Notes under the pieces: model-generated
The model's input: only the letters and a program-made list of their open reading frames with translations
Told to the model about the DNA's origin: nothing
The model's database searches: none
Source: Clavibacter sp.
Lineage (GTDB): Bacteria; Actinomycetota; Actinomycetes; Nanopelagicales; Nanopelagicaceae
Reading direction: 5' to 3'
DNA: 64,000 bases
Assembly (NCBI GenBank): GCA_003569145.1
Contig: BGOH01000001.1
Span: 62,001-126,000 of the forward strand
Shown: positions 1-8,238 of the stretch, one piece after another
How the letters are laid out: every line of letters starts with the position of its first letter
How positions within the stretch are numbered: position 1 is the stretch's first letter
Translations under genes and position numbers: made by a program

Positions 1-486
1 CTCATCAAGAAGGAGTACTTTTGGCTTAGCCATAAGCGCTCGCCCAATCGCAAGCATCTGTTGCTCGCCTCCTGAGAGAGTTCCTCCTGCTTGAGTGGCA
101 CGCTCCTTTAGACGTGGAAATAGCTCATAAACTGTTGCTAGATCCTCTGCAATCTCAGACTTCTTCATCTTAAGGTGGTATTTACCAAGTTCTAGATTTT
201 CAAGAACGGTCATTCCAGGAAATATTCCACGACCCTCTGGAGCTTGAGAAATGCCAAGTGAAACTCTTTGGTGGGCCTTATATTTCAAAATGTCTTCACC
301 ATCGTAGGTGATTGTGCCTGACGTCGGATTTAGTAGCCCTGAAATGGTCTTAAGGAGTGTAGTTTTTCCAGCGCCGTTGGCTCCTATGAGGGAGACGATT
401 TCACCTTGGTTTACAACAAGTGAAATGCCCTTAACTGCCTCGATTTTTCCATAGGCAACACGAAGATCTTTAATTTCAAGACGCAT
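1..486 (-). CDS. livF: Branched-chain amino-acid ABC transporter ATPase LivF, 3' part outside window
   Basis: One of the two cytoplasmic ATPases that would power the LivHM permease. The 162 visible codons hold Walker A (GANGAGKTT, about residues 35-43), the ABC signature LSGGEQQ (about 137-143) and a Walker B motif ending in LLLDE at the very edge of the window. The family is usually about 235 residues, so roughly 70 residues lie to the left. The ATG at 486 overlaps the livG stop by 11 bases, which suggests translational coupling. LivF rather than LivG is chosen from the order livK-H-M-G-F and the PEGRGIFPGMTV stretch typical of LivF. Start and family are secure; the transported solute is inferred from the cluster. 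Confidence 0.93.
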   Translation of the reverse strand, partial: MRLEIKDLRVAYGKIEAVKGISLVVNQGEIVSLIGANGAGKTTLLKTISGLLNPTSGTITYDGEDILKYKAHQRVSLGISQAPEGRGIFPGMTVLENLELGKYHLKMKKSEIAEDLATVYELFPRLKERATQAGGTLSGGEQQMLAIGRALMAKPKVLLLDE

Positions 487-1252
487 CTTCAGGTACTCCT
501 AAATAAGCCTCAATTACTCTCTTATCATCTTGGACGTTTCGAGGTGAGTCATCAGCAATTTTCTGTCCGAAATCTAGAACAACGACTCGATCTGAGACTT
601 TCATAACAAGAGACATATCGTGCTCGATCAAAAGAACTGTATATCCAGCATCACGAATCTTTCTAATCGTTGCTGCTAGCTCAACCTTTTCTGCCGGATT
701 AAATCCAGCTGCTGGTTCATCAAGTAGAAGTAGCTTTGGCTCCGCTCCCATCGCTCTTGCAATCTCAAGTCTTCTCTGTACGCCATATGGAAGATTCTTT
801 GCTAAGCGATCTGCATACTCACCAATTCCTATGAAATCCAATAACTCTTGCGCTCTTGCTTTGTCGCGTTTTTCTTCACGTCTAGAAATTGGGAACCCGA
901 ATAATCCAGATACCAGGCCAGACTTTTTGTGGGTATCAGTTGCAGTCATTACGTTTTCGAGGGCTGTCATATCTCCCCAGAGTCGAATGTTCTGAAAAGT
1001 TCTAGCCACCCCTCTCTTTGTTATTTTATAACGCTTCACTCCAGATAAAGATTTTCCATCAAAAATAATCTCACCAGAAGTTATCTGATAAACACCTGTT
1101 ATTACATTAAAGACCGTTGTTTTGCCAGCGCCATTCGGTCCAATTAGACCAAGGATTTCTTGCTTTTTAACATCAAATGTCACATCGCTTAGGGCAGTAA
1201 CTCCCCCAAATTTCATTGTGACATTTTTGAGCTGTATCAAGGATGAAGTCAT
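476..1252 (-). CDS. livG: Branched-chain amino-acid ABC transporter ATPase LivG
   Basis: Second nucleotide-binding subunit of the Liv importer. Walker A GPNGAGKTT lies at residues 38-46, a signature-like YGVQR at 156-160 and Walker B LLLLDEP at 174-180. The helix after Walker B (AAGFNPAE) and the 258-residue length are typical of LivG, which is longer than LivF because of an insertion near residues 105-130. The ATG overlaps the livM stop by four bases (ATGA). It is the fourth gene of a five-gene operon. The signature motif departs from LSGGQ, as is usual in LivG. Confidence 0.95.
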   Translation of the reverse strand: MTSSLIQLKNVTMKFGGVTALSDVTFDVKKQEILGLIGPNGAGKTTVFNVITGVYQITSGEIIFDGKSLSGVKRYKITKRGVARTFQNIRLWGDMTALENVMTATDTHKKSGLVSGLFGFPISRREEKRDKARAQELLDFIGIGEYADRLAKNLPYGVQRRLEIARAMGAEPKLLLLDEPAAGFNPAEKVELAATIRKIRDAGYTVLLIEHDMSLVMKVSDRVVVLDFGQKIADDSPRNVQDDKRVIEAYLGVPEDAS

Positions 1253-2271
1253 GATGCATCCTTTTTTACGATGGCCTTTTCACGTTTCTTGCGTGGCAAC
1301 AAGCCATCAGGGCGAAGATTCATCATGATTACCAAAACTAGTCCAAAGACTAGAAGTCTCGCATCAGAGATGAAGCGAATTCGATCTGGCAGATAACCAA
1401 GAATTACAGCGCCAAGAATTACACCCCAGATATTTCCCATTCCACCAAAAACCACACAGGCAAGTATCAAAATTGAGATTTGAAGAGTGAAATTATCTGG
1501 TGCAATAAATAAAGTCTTTGAGGCATAGAAAACACCGGCTGCTCCACCAACTGAAGCCCCAAGCACGAATGCCCAAACTTTGTATTTAAATGTAGGGACA
1601 CCAAGTAACTCTGCCGCATCTTCATCCTGTCGAATTGACTCCCAAGCTCGACCGGCGCGGCGAACCGAAAGTCGGCGCACCATCCAAATTGCAAACAAGA
1701 TCAGAACCAAAAGGGTCCAGTAATAAATGCGATGGCTATCAAATCTATATTCAATTCCGAAAATAGTTGGAGGGGTTGGAATATTAATAATTCCTTCTGA
1801 TCGTCCAAGTGCACCAAGGTTGAGCGCTACAATTCTTACAATCTCTCCAAATCCAAGAGTAATAATGGCAAGGTAATCACCACGAAGTTTCAGAGCGGGA
1901 ACTCCAAGAATAATTCCAGAAAACATTGCCATCGCAATTCCAATTGGCAAAATTTCCCAAGTATTTAAGTCTGTCTTTGTTCCAAGTAAGCCCATGGTGT
2001 AAGCGCCAATTGCAAAGAATGCAACATAACCAAGATCGAGTAATCCGCTCTTTCCAATCACAATGTTTAGGCCGATTGCCATAAGAACATACATCGCAAT
2101 TGGATAAACGAGAACTGATTCATAATCAGCAATGGGAGTATTGAGAATGGTACCGCCCATAAATGGCAGGGCTGCAGCAATTGCTACACCTCCGAGAGCT
2201 ATACCAACTCTGCCAAGGCGACCTTGTCTCTCCCAGATTTCAGCGCCTTTATCGCGAAGATTTATCATCAT
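1249..2271 (-). CDS. livM: Branched-chain amino-acid ABC transporter permease LivM
   Basis: Polytopic inner-membrane permease of 340 residues. A short cytoplasmic N-terminus is followed by many hydrophobic segments. The LivM-type stretch GDYLAIITLGFGEIVRI lies near the middle, and ARAWESIRQDE-like EAA-loop residues (GRAWESIRQDEDAAELLG) contact the ATPases. The C-terminus is basic (PRKKREKAIVKK). It would pair with LivH to form the translocation channel. The ATG overlaps the livH stop (ATGATGA context), as expected for a coupled operon. The assignment rests on motif order and on the neighbouring LivH, LivG and LivF genes. Confidence 0.94.
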   Translation of the reverse strand: MMINLRDKGAEIWERQGRLGRVGIALGGVAIAAALPFMGGTILNTPIADYESVLVYPIAMYVLMAIGLNIVIGKSGLLDLGYVAFFAIGAYTMGLLGTKTDLNTWEILPIGIAMAMFSGIILGVPALKLRGDYLAIITLGFGEIVRIVALNLGALGRSEGIINIPTPPTIFGIEYRFDSHRIYYWTLLVLILFAIWMVRRLSVRRAGRAWESIRQDEDAAELLGVPTFKYKVWAFVLGASVGGAAGVFYASKTLFIAPDNFTLQISILILACVVFGGMGNIWGVILGAVILGYLPDRIRFISDARLLVFGLVLVIMMNLRPDGLLPRKKREKAIVKKDAS

Positions 2272-3227
2272 GCCCTCGTCTGGGTTAGCGCTTCACCGAA
2301 TAACCCGTTCGGCCTGGTGTACAAAACAAGTACGAGCACAACGAAGACTGTTACAGCTTTCCATTGGGTTCCAAGGAAGAATGACGCATAAGTTTCAAGA
2401 AGGCCCAAAGCGAGACCGCCGTAGAAGGCGCCCTTAATGTTCCCAATTCCTCCCAAGATGGCTGCGGTGAATGCTGCGATGCCCAATTCAAATCCAATAT
2501 TCGAAGCAGTATTTTCATACTTCAAAACGTAGAAAAATCCAGCAGCACCGGTCATCAATCCGCCAACTAGGAAGGTAGCTGAAACTACTCCATCAATATT
2601 AATTCCCATCAGACGAGCCGCATTAGGGTTCATTGAGACTGCACGAATTGCCTTACCCATACGAGTTCTGTTTACGAAGGTAATAAGTACAGCAAAAAGG
2701 ATAAGCGCTGCAATAACGATTATTGTATTGTCGATTCTAACTCCGGCATCAAAGAACTGACCAATAAATTTCTTTTCCATGGCTCGAGGACTTGCAACTG
2801 GACGTGAATCCGTAAGAATTCGAACACTTTCTGCGAGCACCATCGAAACTCCGATTGCGGAGATCAGTGGAGCTAGAACACCTGAATTCATTCTACGCAA
2901 TCTGCGATAGGCGACAATTTCAACCAGCATTGATAGAACGCCAGAAACCAACATAGAAAATATCAGCGCTGTTGCAAGAATTAGCCAGAGGCGTGCGCCA
3001 GTTGCTGGCTCTGAAGCTTGTGTAAATTTGAATACATCTCGAATAACAATAATTGTGGCAAAAGTGCCAACCATAAAAATTTCTGAATTTGCAAAATTAA
3101 TCATGCGCAGGACGCCGTAGACCATGGTGTAGCCAAGGGCGATGAGAATATAAATGAAGCCAAGGCTTAGTCCACCAAAAGTTAGAGACCAAAACTGATC
3201 AAGAAAGTTACCTATCAAGGCGCCCAA
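2268..3227 (-). CDS. livH: Branched-chain amino-acid ABC transporter permease LivH
   Basis: Hydrophobic permease of 319 residues. Near the N-terminus it has the LivH family stretch LGYTMVYGVLRMINFANSE, and near residue 190 the EAA-like GKAIRAVSMNPNAARLMGI. The open frame begins with TTG at 3227, with an AGGA sequence only a few bases upstream. A second TTG nine bases downstream has better spacing, so the exact start is uncertain by three codons. It follows livK after an 81-base gap holding a perfect hairpin, a common way to make far more binding protein than permease. Confidence 0.93.
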   Translation of the reverse strand: MGALIGNFLDQFWSLTFGGLSLGFIYILIALGYTMVYGVLRMINFANSEIFMVGTFATIIVIRDVFKFTQASEPATGARLWLILATALIFSMLVSGVLSMLVEIVAYRRLRRMNSGVLAPLISAIGVSMVLAESVRILTDSRPVASPRAMEKKFIGQFFDAGVRIDNTIIVIAALILFAVLITFVNRTRMGKAIRAVSMNPNAARLMGINIDGVVSATFLVGGLMTGAAGFFYVLKYENTASNIGFELGIAAFTAAILGGIGNIKGAFYGGLALGLLETYASFFLGTQWKAVTVFVVLVLVLYTRPNGLFGEALTQTRA

Positions 3228-3254
3228 TTTCCTATCTAAAACTTCGAGTTAAAG

Positions 3255-3290
3255 TTTCGGCAGGCCCTCAATGAAGAGAGCCTGCCGAAA
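3255..3290 (-). terminator. Intercistronic hairpin between livK and livH
   Basis: An 11-base perfect inverted repeat (TTTCGGCAGGC with its complement) encloses a 14-base loop in the gap after livK. No long T-run follows in the direction of transcription. It is therefore better read as a partial terminator or an mRNA-stabilising 3' hairpin protecting the livK message than as a full stop. Such hairpins are common behind binding-protein genes. Function is inferred; the inverted repeat is seen directly. Confidence 0.6.
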
Positions 3291-3308
3291 ACTATTTTTC
3301 CTACTTTT

Positions 3309-4463
3309 TTACTTTACTGGTCCTGTGAACTTGATAGCGCCGCCTTTAACTTCGAAGCCGTTCATTACGCCACCAGCGACATCACCATAAGCATCGAACT
3401 TAATGGTTGCACCAGTTAGTGACTTACCGCTGTATGCCTTAACGCACTTGAGCATTGCTTCACGTGTTGAAACACCCTTTGCAACGCAGCTTAGGAATAC
3501 GTTTGCAGCATCGATGGACTCAGCAGCGTAAACGCCTGAGGCCTTACCCATCTTCTTCTTGAAATCAGCTTCAAGCTTTGCGCTGATCTCAGAAAGAGGA
3601 ACTGTTCCTGCTGTTAGACGAACACCTTCGAGAACTGATGCTGGTGCAAGAGTTACGAAGCTTGGGCTTAGAACGCCGTCGCCGCCTGCAAGAATTCCTT
3701 TGTATCCGCTATCACGTAGCTGCTTGAAGAACGGTGCAGCCTGTGGGAAATAACCGGTGTAGATAACAACGTTTGCACCTGCAGTCTTGATCTTAGAGAT
3801 CGTTGCAGACCAGTCAGTTGTCTTGTCAGAAACGCTATCAAATCCAGCTGATTGACCAGCAGGAATTGCAGGCTTCATGTAATCAACTAGACCAACGCCG
3901 TAAGCTGATTGATCATCGACTACAAATACCTTAGGTGATGAAACACCGCTTGTAGCTAACTTAAATAGTGATGGACCCTGAACCTTGTCGGTTGGAGGTA
4001 CACGGTGGAATACAGGAACACCCATTGCGCCACCTTCAGCGGCTGGGTTTGTAATTGACACACGTGTTGCTGATGGAGAAATCATCGGCAATAGAGTCTG
4101 CTTGTAGTAAGGAAGTGCAGCAATAGTTGCACCTGAATAAGCAGCTCCAACAAGACCAATGATCTTCTTGTTTGATGCGATTCCTGGAGCAACCTTTGCA
4201 GATTGTGCTGGATCGCCCTGGTCATCTGCCTGAACAACCTTTACTTCGTACTTACCTTTGTTCTTCGCGTTAAAGAGTTTGACTGCATAAAGCATGCCAG
4301 CCAATTCGTCCTGACCAACTTGAGCTTCTTCGCCGGTTAGTGGACCCTGAAACGCGAGGGTGATTGTCTTAGCTGCTGCATTTGACGCTGGTGCAACTGC
4401 AACCAGTGACGCAGCTGCCAGTGCGGCCGCTGCAGCAACCGAAATTAATCCACGCTTTTTCAT
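3309..4463 (-). CDS. livK: Branched-chain amino-acid-binding protein (periplasmic-binding-protein fold I)
   Basis: Extracellular solute receptor of 384 residues that would deliver leucine/isoleucine/valine or a related amino acid to LivHMGF. It has a basic N-terminus, a hydrophobic core and an AxA-type signal-peptidase I site around residues 25-31 (APASNAAAK). The mature protein starts with the TITLAFQGPLTGEEAQVGQ stretch typical of the Leu/Ile/Val-binding family. Two late cysteines (FLSC and MLKC) are about 17 residues apart and could form a disulfide. Unlike most Gram-positive binding proteins it has no lipobox cysteine, so it does not appear to be lipid-anchored. An AAAGG ribosome-binding site lies 6-10 bases before the ATG. 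It is first in the operon. Ligand specificity cannot be read from sequence. Confidence 0.93.
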   Translation of the reverse strand: MKKRGLISVAAAAALAAASLVAVAPASNAAAKTITLAFQGPLTGEEAQVGQDELAGMLYAVKLFNAKNKGKYEVKVVQADDQGDPAQSAKVAPGIASNKKIIGLVGAAYSGATIAALPYYKQTLLPMISPSATRVSITNPAAEGGAMGVPVFHRVPPTDKVQGPSLFKLATSGVSSPKVFVVDDQSAYGVGLVDYMKPAIPAGQSAGFDSVSDKTTDWSATISKIKTAGANVVIYTGYFPQAAPFFKQLRDSGYKGILAGGDGVLSPSFVTLAPASVLEGVRLTAGTVPLSEISAKLEADFKKKMGKASGVYAAESIDAANVFLSCVAKGVSTREAMLKCVKAYSGKSLTGATIKFDAYGDVAGGVMNGFEVKGGAIKFTGPVK

Positions 4464-4601
4464 TTAGTACCTTTCATTCATGATCATGCCCCCTGGGACA
4501 GGGAGGGGTGAAGGTTAGCCTTAGGTTCAACAGTCGGGCAACCGGGTTTATCGCTTGGAGAATTACATTCCTGTTACTTTTTGATGAAAAACGCGGCATA
4601 C

Positions 4602-5198
4602 CTACTTATTAGGAGCGGCCGAGGGGTCGATTACCGCTTTGGCCACCTCTTTCATCGAAATTCGCCGGTCCATCGCTGCCCGCTGAATCCATGAAAATGC
4701 CTCAGGCTCTGAGAGGTTTAGGGCCTTCATCAATATTCCCTTAGCTCTGTCAATTAATTTTCTACTCTCAAGTCTTTCATGAAGATCACTTACCTCAAGT
4801 GCTAGAGATTTCATCTGTCTATGACGACTAATTGAGATCTCAATTGCTGGGATTAGATCATTGATTGTAAAAGGTTTAACAACATATGCCATCGCTCCAG
4901 CCTCACTTGCTCGCTCTATCAAATCTTTCTGGCTAAATGCGGTCAGCATTAGAACTGGAGAGATTTCAATTATCTGAGTTGCAGCAGAGATTCCATCAAG
5001 GATTGGCATCTTCACATCAAGGATTGCTAAATCAGGTTTTAGCTCTTTAGCAAGATCGATTGCTTCTTGGCCATTACTTGCCTGGCCAACTACTTCATAT
5101 CCCGACTCACTTAGCATTTCAACTAAATCCATACGGATTAAAGTTTCATCCTCAGCAATAAGGATGCGATGGGAACCAGATTTAATATTAATACTCAC
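4602..5198 (-). CDS. pdtaR: ANTAR-domain response regulator (PdtaR-like antiterminator)
   Basis: A 198-residue two-domain protein. The receiver domain (residues about 10-125) has the acidic pocket EDE at 16-18, the phosphorylatable Asp61 in LDVKMP and Lys108 in VVKPF. A coiled linker leads to a C-terminal ANTAR domain (about 135-190, SRKLIDRAKGILMKALNLSEPEAFSWIQ). ANTAR proteins bind paired-hexaloop RNA and prevent transcription termination; in mycobacteria PdtaR works with the kinase PdtaS. No kinase gene is adjacent here. The GTG start at 5198 lies one base after the 3' end of the tRNA-Leu, and the only SD-like bases (GAGG) are inside the tRNA acceptor stem, so the mRNA may be leaderless after tRNA processing. 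Confidence 0.92.
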   Translation of the reverse strand: MSINIKSGSHRILIAEDETLIRMDLVEMLSESGYEVVGQASNGQEAIDLAKELKPDLAILDVKMPILDGISAATQIIEISPVLMLTAFSQKDLIERASEAGAMAYVVKPFTINDLIPAIEISISRHRQMKSLALEVSDLHERLESRKLIDRAKGILMKALNLSEPEAFSWIQRAAMDRRISMKEVAKAVIDPSAAPNK

Positions 5199-5199
5199 G

Positions 5200-5272
5200 T
5201 GCCTCGAGTCGGATTTGAACCGACACTATGCGGTGTTTGAGACCGCCCTCTCTACCGTTGGAGTACCGAGGC
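5200..5272 (-). tRNA. tRNA-Leu(CAA) with a short class-I variable loop
   Basis: A 73-base cloverleaf read on the minus strand. The acceptor stem GCCTCGG pairs with TCGAGGC (one G-T pair). The D arm carries GG in its loop, the anticodon stem is GCGGT/ACCGC with loop CTCAAAC (anticodon CAA), and the T arm is GTCGG/CCGAC with loop TTCAAAT. The discriminator is A73, as leucyl-tRNA synthetase expects, and CCA is not encoded. The variable region is only five bases (ATAGT), whereas bacterial leucine tRNAs normally have a long variable arm. It lies 21 bases after the pyruvate kinase stop and one base before the next gene, so co-transcription with both is likely. Confidence 0.93.
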
Positions 5273-5293
5273 TAGATTTAATTCAAGAATATT

Positions 5294-6733
5294 CTAGCGA
5301 TAGGCAGGAGCAACGCCACTGACAGCATCTCCCACCTTATGAACGCGCATAGCATTGGTGGAACCAGGAATTCCTGGAGGGGAACCAGCAACAATCATGA
5401 TTAACTCACCAACAGCTACTCTCTTACTTTCAATCAAAATCGTATCTACCTGCTTAACCATCTGATCAGTTGTGGTAACTAATGGGGTTAGAAGTGGTTC
5501 AACCCCCCAAGTAAGTGCCATCTGGTTATAAGTAGCAGTATCAGGGGTGAGCGCCAAAATTGGAATTGGCGATCTAAGTCTTGACATTCTTCGCGCTGAA
5601 TCACCGCTCTTAGTGAATGCAGCCAGAACTTGTGCGCCAATTGTTAGGCCAACCTCGGTTGCAGCCTTTGTTATTGCCCCACCTTTAGTTTTTGGGTTGT
5701 GTTGCAGGGCTGGAATTAAATGAAGCGCTTCCTTCTCAGTCTTTTCAATGATTCGAGCCATTGTTGATACTGCCTCAATTGCAAATGCTCCCACGCTAGT
5801 CTCACCTGAAAGCATCAAAGCATCAGCGCCATCAAGAACGGCATTAGCACAATCTGTAGCCTCAGCTCTTGTTGGTCGAGAGTTGTTAATCATTGAATCA
5901 AGCATCTGAGTTGCAACAATTACTGGCTTTGCATTTTCCCTAGCAAGAGTGATGCATCGCTTCTGTACAAGTGGAATATCTTCAATCGGCATTTCAACTC
6001 CGAGATCACCGCGAGCGACCATAATTCCATCAAATGCTAGAACTATCTCCTCAAGATTATCGACCGCTTGAGGTTTTTCAATCTTGGCGATAACAGGAAT
6101 GCGATGGCCCACTTCATCCATTACTTTGTAAACATCATCGATATCTTTTGCAGATCTTACAAATGATAAAGCAATAAAGTCCGCGCCTGCTTTAAGCCCC
6201 CAGCGCAGATCTTCAATATCTTTCTCACTCATAGCAGGAACTGATACTGCAACTCCTGGAAGATTAATTCCCTTGTTATTAGAAACAATTCCTGGCTCAA
6301 TAACTTTAGTGATTACATCGCTACCTTTAACCTCGATCACCTGAACTGTTACTTTGCCATCATCGATAAGGATTAAGTCTCCAGCCTTGCAATCACCAGG
6401 AAGTCCTTTATAGGTAGTTGAGACGCGAGACTTGTCGCCAGCAATATCATCGGTGGTAATGGTAAAAATATCTCCACGCATTAATTCATGAGGGCCGTTT
6501 TCAAATCTTCCTAGGCGAATCTTCGGTCCTTGAAGATCAACCATGATTGCCACAGGCTGTTTAACTCGCGCAGCCTCAGCCCTTACTAGATCTAGGCGGT
6601 TTTGATGCTCTTCATATCCACCATGGGAGAGATTTAGCCTTGCCACATTCATTCCAGCTCGAATTAGCTCCGAGACTTTTTCAACGCTCTCAACTGCAGG
6701 GCCCATGGTGCAGACAATTTTGGCGCGGCGCAT
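5294..6733 (-). CDS. pyk: Pyruvate kinase
   Basis: Converts phosphoenolpyruvate and ADP to pyruvate and ATP, the last step of glycolysis. The 479-residue protein begins directly with the RRAKIVCTMGPA strand of the TIM barrel. It has the ARLNLSHG motif near residues 31-38, the catalytic lysine in the IAKIEKPQA stretch (Lys217, with Glu219 as metal ligand) and RGDLGVEMP from residue 241. The C-terminal regulatory domain follows. Length and motifs are normal for actinobacterial enzymes. The ATG has only a weak upstream purine run. The gene is followed after 21 bases by a tRNA-Leu gene. Confidence 0.97.
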   Translation of the reverse strand: MRRAKIVCTMGPAVESVEKVSELIRAGMNVARLNLSHGGYEEHQNRLDLVRAEAARVKQPVAIMVDLQGPKIRLGRFENGPHELMRGDIFTITTDDIAGDKSRVSTTYKGLPGDCKAGDLILIDDGKVTVQVIEVKGSDVITKVIEPGIVSNNKGINLPGVAVSVPAMSEKDIEDLRWGLKAGADFIALSFVRSAKDIDDVYKVMDEVGHRIPVIAKIEKPQAVDNLEEIVLAFDGIMVARGDLGVEMPIEDIPLVQKRCITLARENAKPVIVATQMLDSMINNSRPTRAEATDCANAVLDGADALMLSGETSVGAFAIEAVSTMARIIEKTEKEALHLIPALQHNPKTKGGAITKAATEVGLTIGAQVLAAFTKSGDSARRMSRLRSPIPILALTPDTATYNQMALTWGVEPLLTPLVTTTDQMVKQVDTILIESKRVAVGELIMIVAGSPPGIPGSTNAMRVHKVGDAVSGVAPAYR

Positions 6734-6780
6734 GTGCTTACTTTATTGCCTTATTTGGCATAAGAGTAATTAGCAAGGAA

Positions 6781-8238
6781 TTAAACCGTTAGTGGTCGAG
6801 CAGTTGGCTCAATCGGCGATGGCAACTGCGTATGTCCCATTAGATCTGCATCTACTGCGGAAGCAGCGCTTCTCCCCTCTGCAATCGCCCAAACAATTAG
6901 TGATTGACCACGTCCTGCATCACCGCAGATATAGACCGAGTCAACGTTGGTGCGATATGAATTGTCGCGAGCAATATTTCCGCGAGAATCAAGTTTCAAT
7001 TCGAGTGCCTTTACTAATTCATTCTTCTCAGGTCCAGTAAAGCCCATGGCTAGTAACACCATATCTGCAGGAAGATCCCTTGAAGTTCCTGGAACTTTTT
7101 CAAACTTTCCATCAACATACTTCGTCTCAACAATTTTCAAGGCAGTCAATTGCCCAGCGCTATTGCCAATAAATTCTTCAGTTGAAATTGAATAGAGTCG
7201 CTCGCCTGATTCTTCGTGCGCGCTACTTACACGATAAGTCATTGGATAAGTTGGCCATGGCTGTGAGTCAGGGCGCTCATCACTTGGCCTTGGCATAATC
7301 TCAATTTGAGTAACACTTGCAGCTCCTTGACGGATTGCAGTTCCTAGACAATCAGCGCCAGTATCGCCACCTCCCAGAATGATTACATTTTTACCCTTGG
7401 CATTAATCGGTGGCTCAGAAGGTAATTCATTCAGGGCTTGCTTGTTTCCCCATGGCAGATATTCCATCGCTTGATAAACACCATTAAGTGATCTTCCCGG
7501 GATATCGAGTTCACGCCATTGAGTCGCCCCTACAGCTAAAACTATTGCGTCATATTTAGCGCGAAGCTCTGCAGCGCTGATATCAACTCCGACATTAACT
7601 CCTGCTCTAAATCTTGTTCCTTCGCGCTGCATCTGGTTTATACGACGATCAAGAATCGCTTTCTCCATTTTGAATTCTGGAATGCCATAGCGGAGTAATC
7701 CTCCAACTTTCTCGCCTTTTTCATAGACCACAACAGTATGACCTGCTCTTGTTAATTGCTGGGCTGCAGCAAGACCTGCAGGGCCCGAGCCAATAACTGC
7801 AATGGTTTTGCCAGTCATCCGATCTGGTTGAAGCGGCTTCACATTTCCACTTTGAAATCCCTCTTCAATAATTCTTAACTCAACTTGTTTAATAGTCACT
7901 GGATCTTGATTAATACCCAGAACGCAAGCTGTTTCGCAGGGAGCAGGGCAGAGTCGTCCAGTAAATTCAGGGAAATTATTAGTTGCGTGGAGGCGATCTA
8001 GCGCATCTACCTTTTCATTACGCCAAATCAAGTCATTCCACTCTGGAATTAAATTTCCTAATGGACAGCCCTGATGACAGAAAGGAATTCCACAATCCAT
8101 ACACCTTCCTGCTTGCTTTTGAAGGGATGAGAACTCTTGCTCCTCATAAACCTCACGCCAATCTCTGATTCGAACATCTACTGGGCGGCGTTTTGGAACT
8201 TCTCTTCCAGTATTTAGAAAGCCACGGGGATCAGCCAT
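6781..8238 (-). CDS. gltD: Glutamate synthase small (beta) subunit
   Basis: FAD/NADPH subunit that passes electrons to GltB for glutamate synthesis from glutamine and 2-oxoglutarate. The 485 residues include an N-terminal cysteine cluster for iron-sulfur binding (Cys47, 50, 54 and 58 in [14 protein letters not shown]). A first dinucleotide fold GSGPAG lies at 150-155, a second GGGDTG follows near residue 293, and the C-terminal [18 protein letters not shown] binds FAD. The ATG overlaps the gltB stop by eight bases, so the two subunits are translationally coupled. Confidence 0.96.
   Translation of the reverse strand: MADPRGFLNTGREVPKRRPVDVRIRDWREVYEEQEFSSLQKQAGRCMDCGIPFCHQGCPLGNLIPEWNDLIWRNEKVDALDRLHATNNFPEFTGRLCPAPCETACVLGINQDPVTIKQVELRIIEEGFQSGNVKPLQPDRMTGKTIAVIGSGPAGLAAAQQLTRAGHTVVVYEKGEKVGGLLRYGIPEFKMEKAILDRRINQMQREGTRFRAGVNVGVDISAAELRAKYDAIVLAVGATQWRELDIPGRSLNGVYQAMEYLPWGNKQALNELPSEPPINAKGKNVIILGGGDTGADCLGTAIRQGAASVTQIEIMPRPSDERPDSQPWPTYPMTYRVSSAHEESGERLYSISTEEFIGNSAGQLTALKIVETKYVDGKFEKVPGTSRDLPADMVLLAMGFTGPEKNELVKALELKLDSRGNIARDNSYRTNVDSVYICGDAGRGQSLIVWAIAEGRSAASAVDADLMGHTQLPSPIEPTARPLTV

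Noticed and set aside
4561-4577. GTAAC-N6-GTAAT pattern upstream of livK resembling a GlnR/nitrogen-control box
   Set aside because: Only one half-site matches well, the second departs from the consensus, and no other copy was recognised near nitrogen genes such as gltB.
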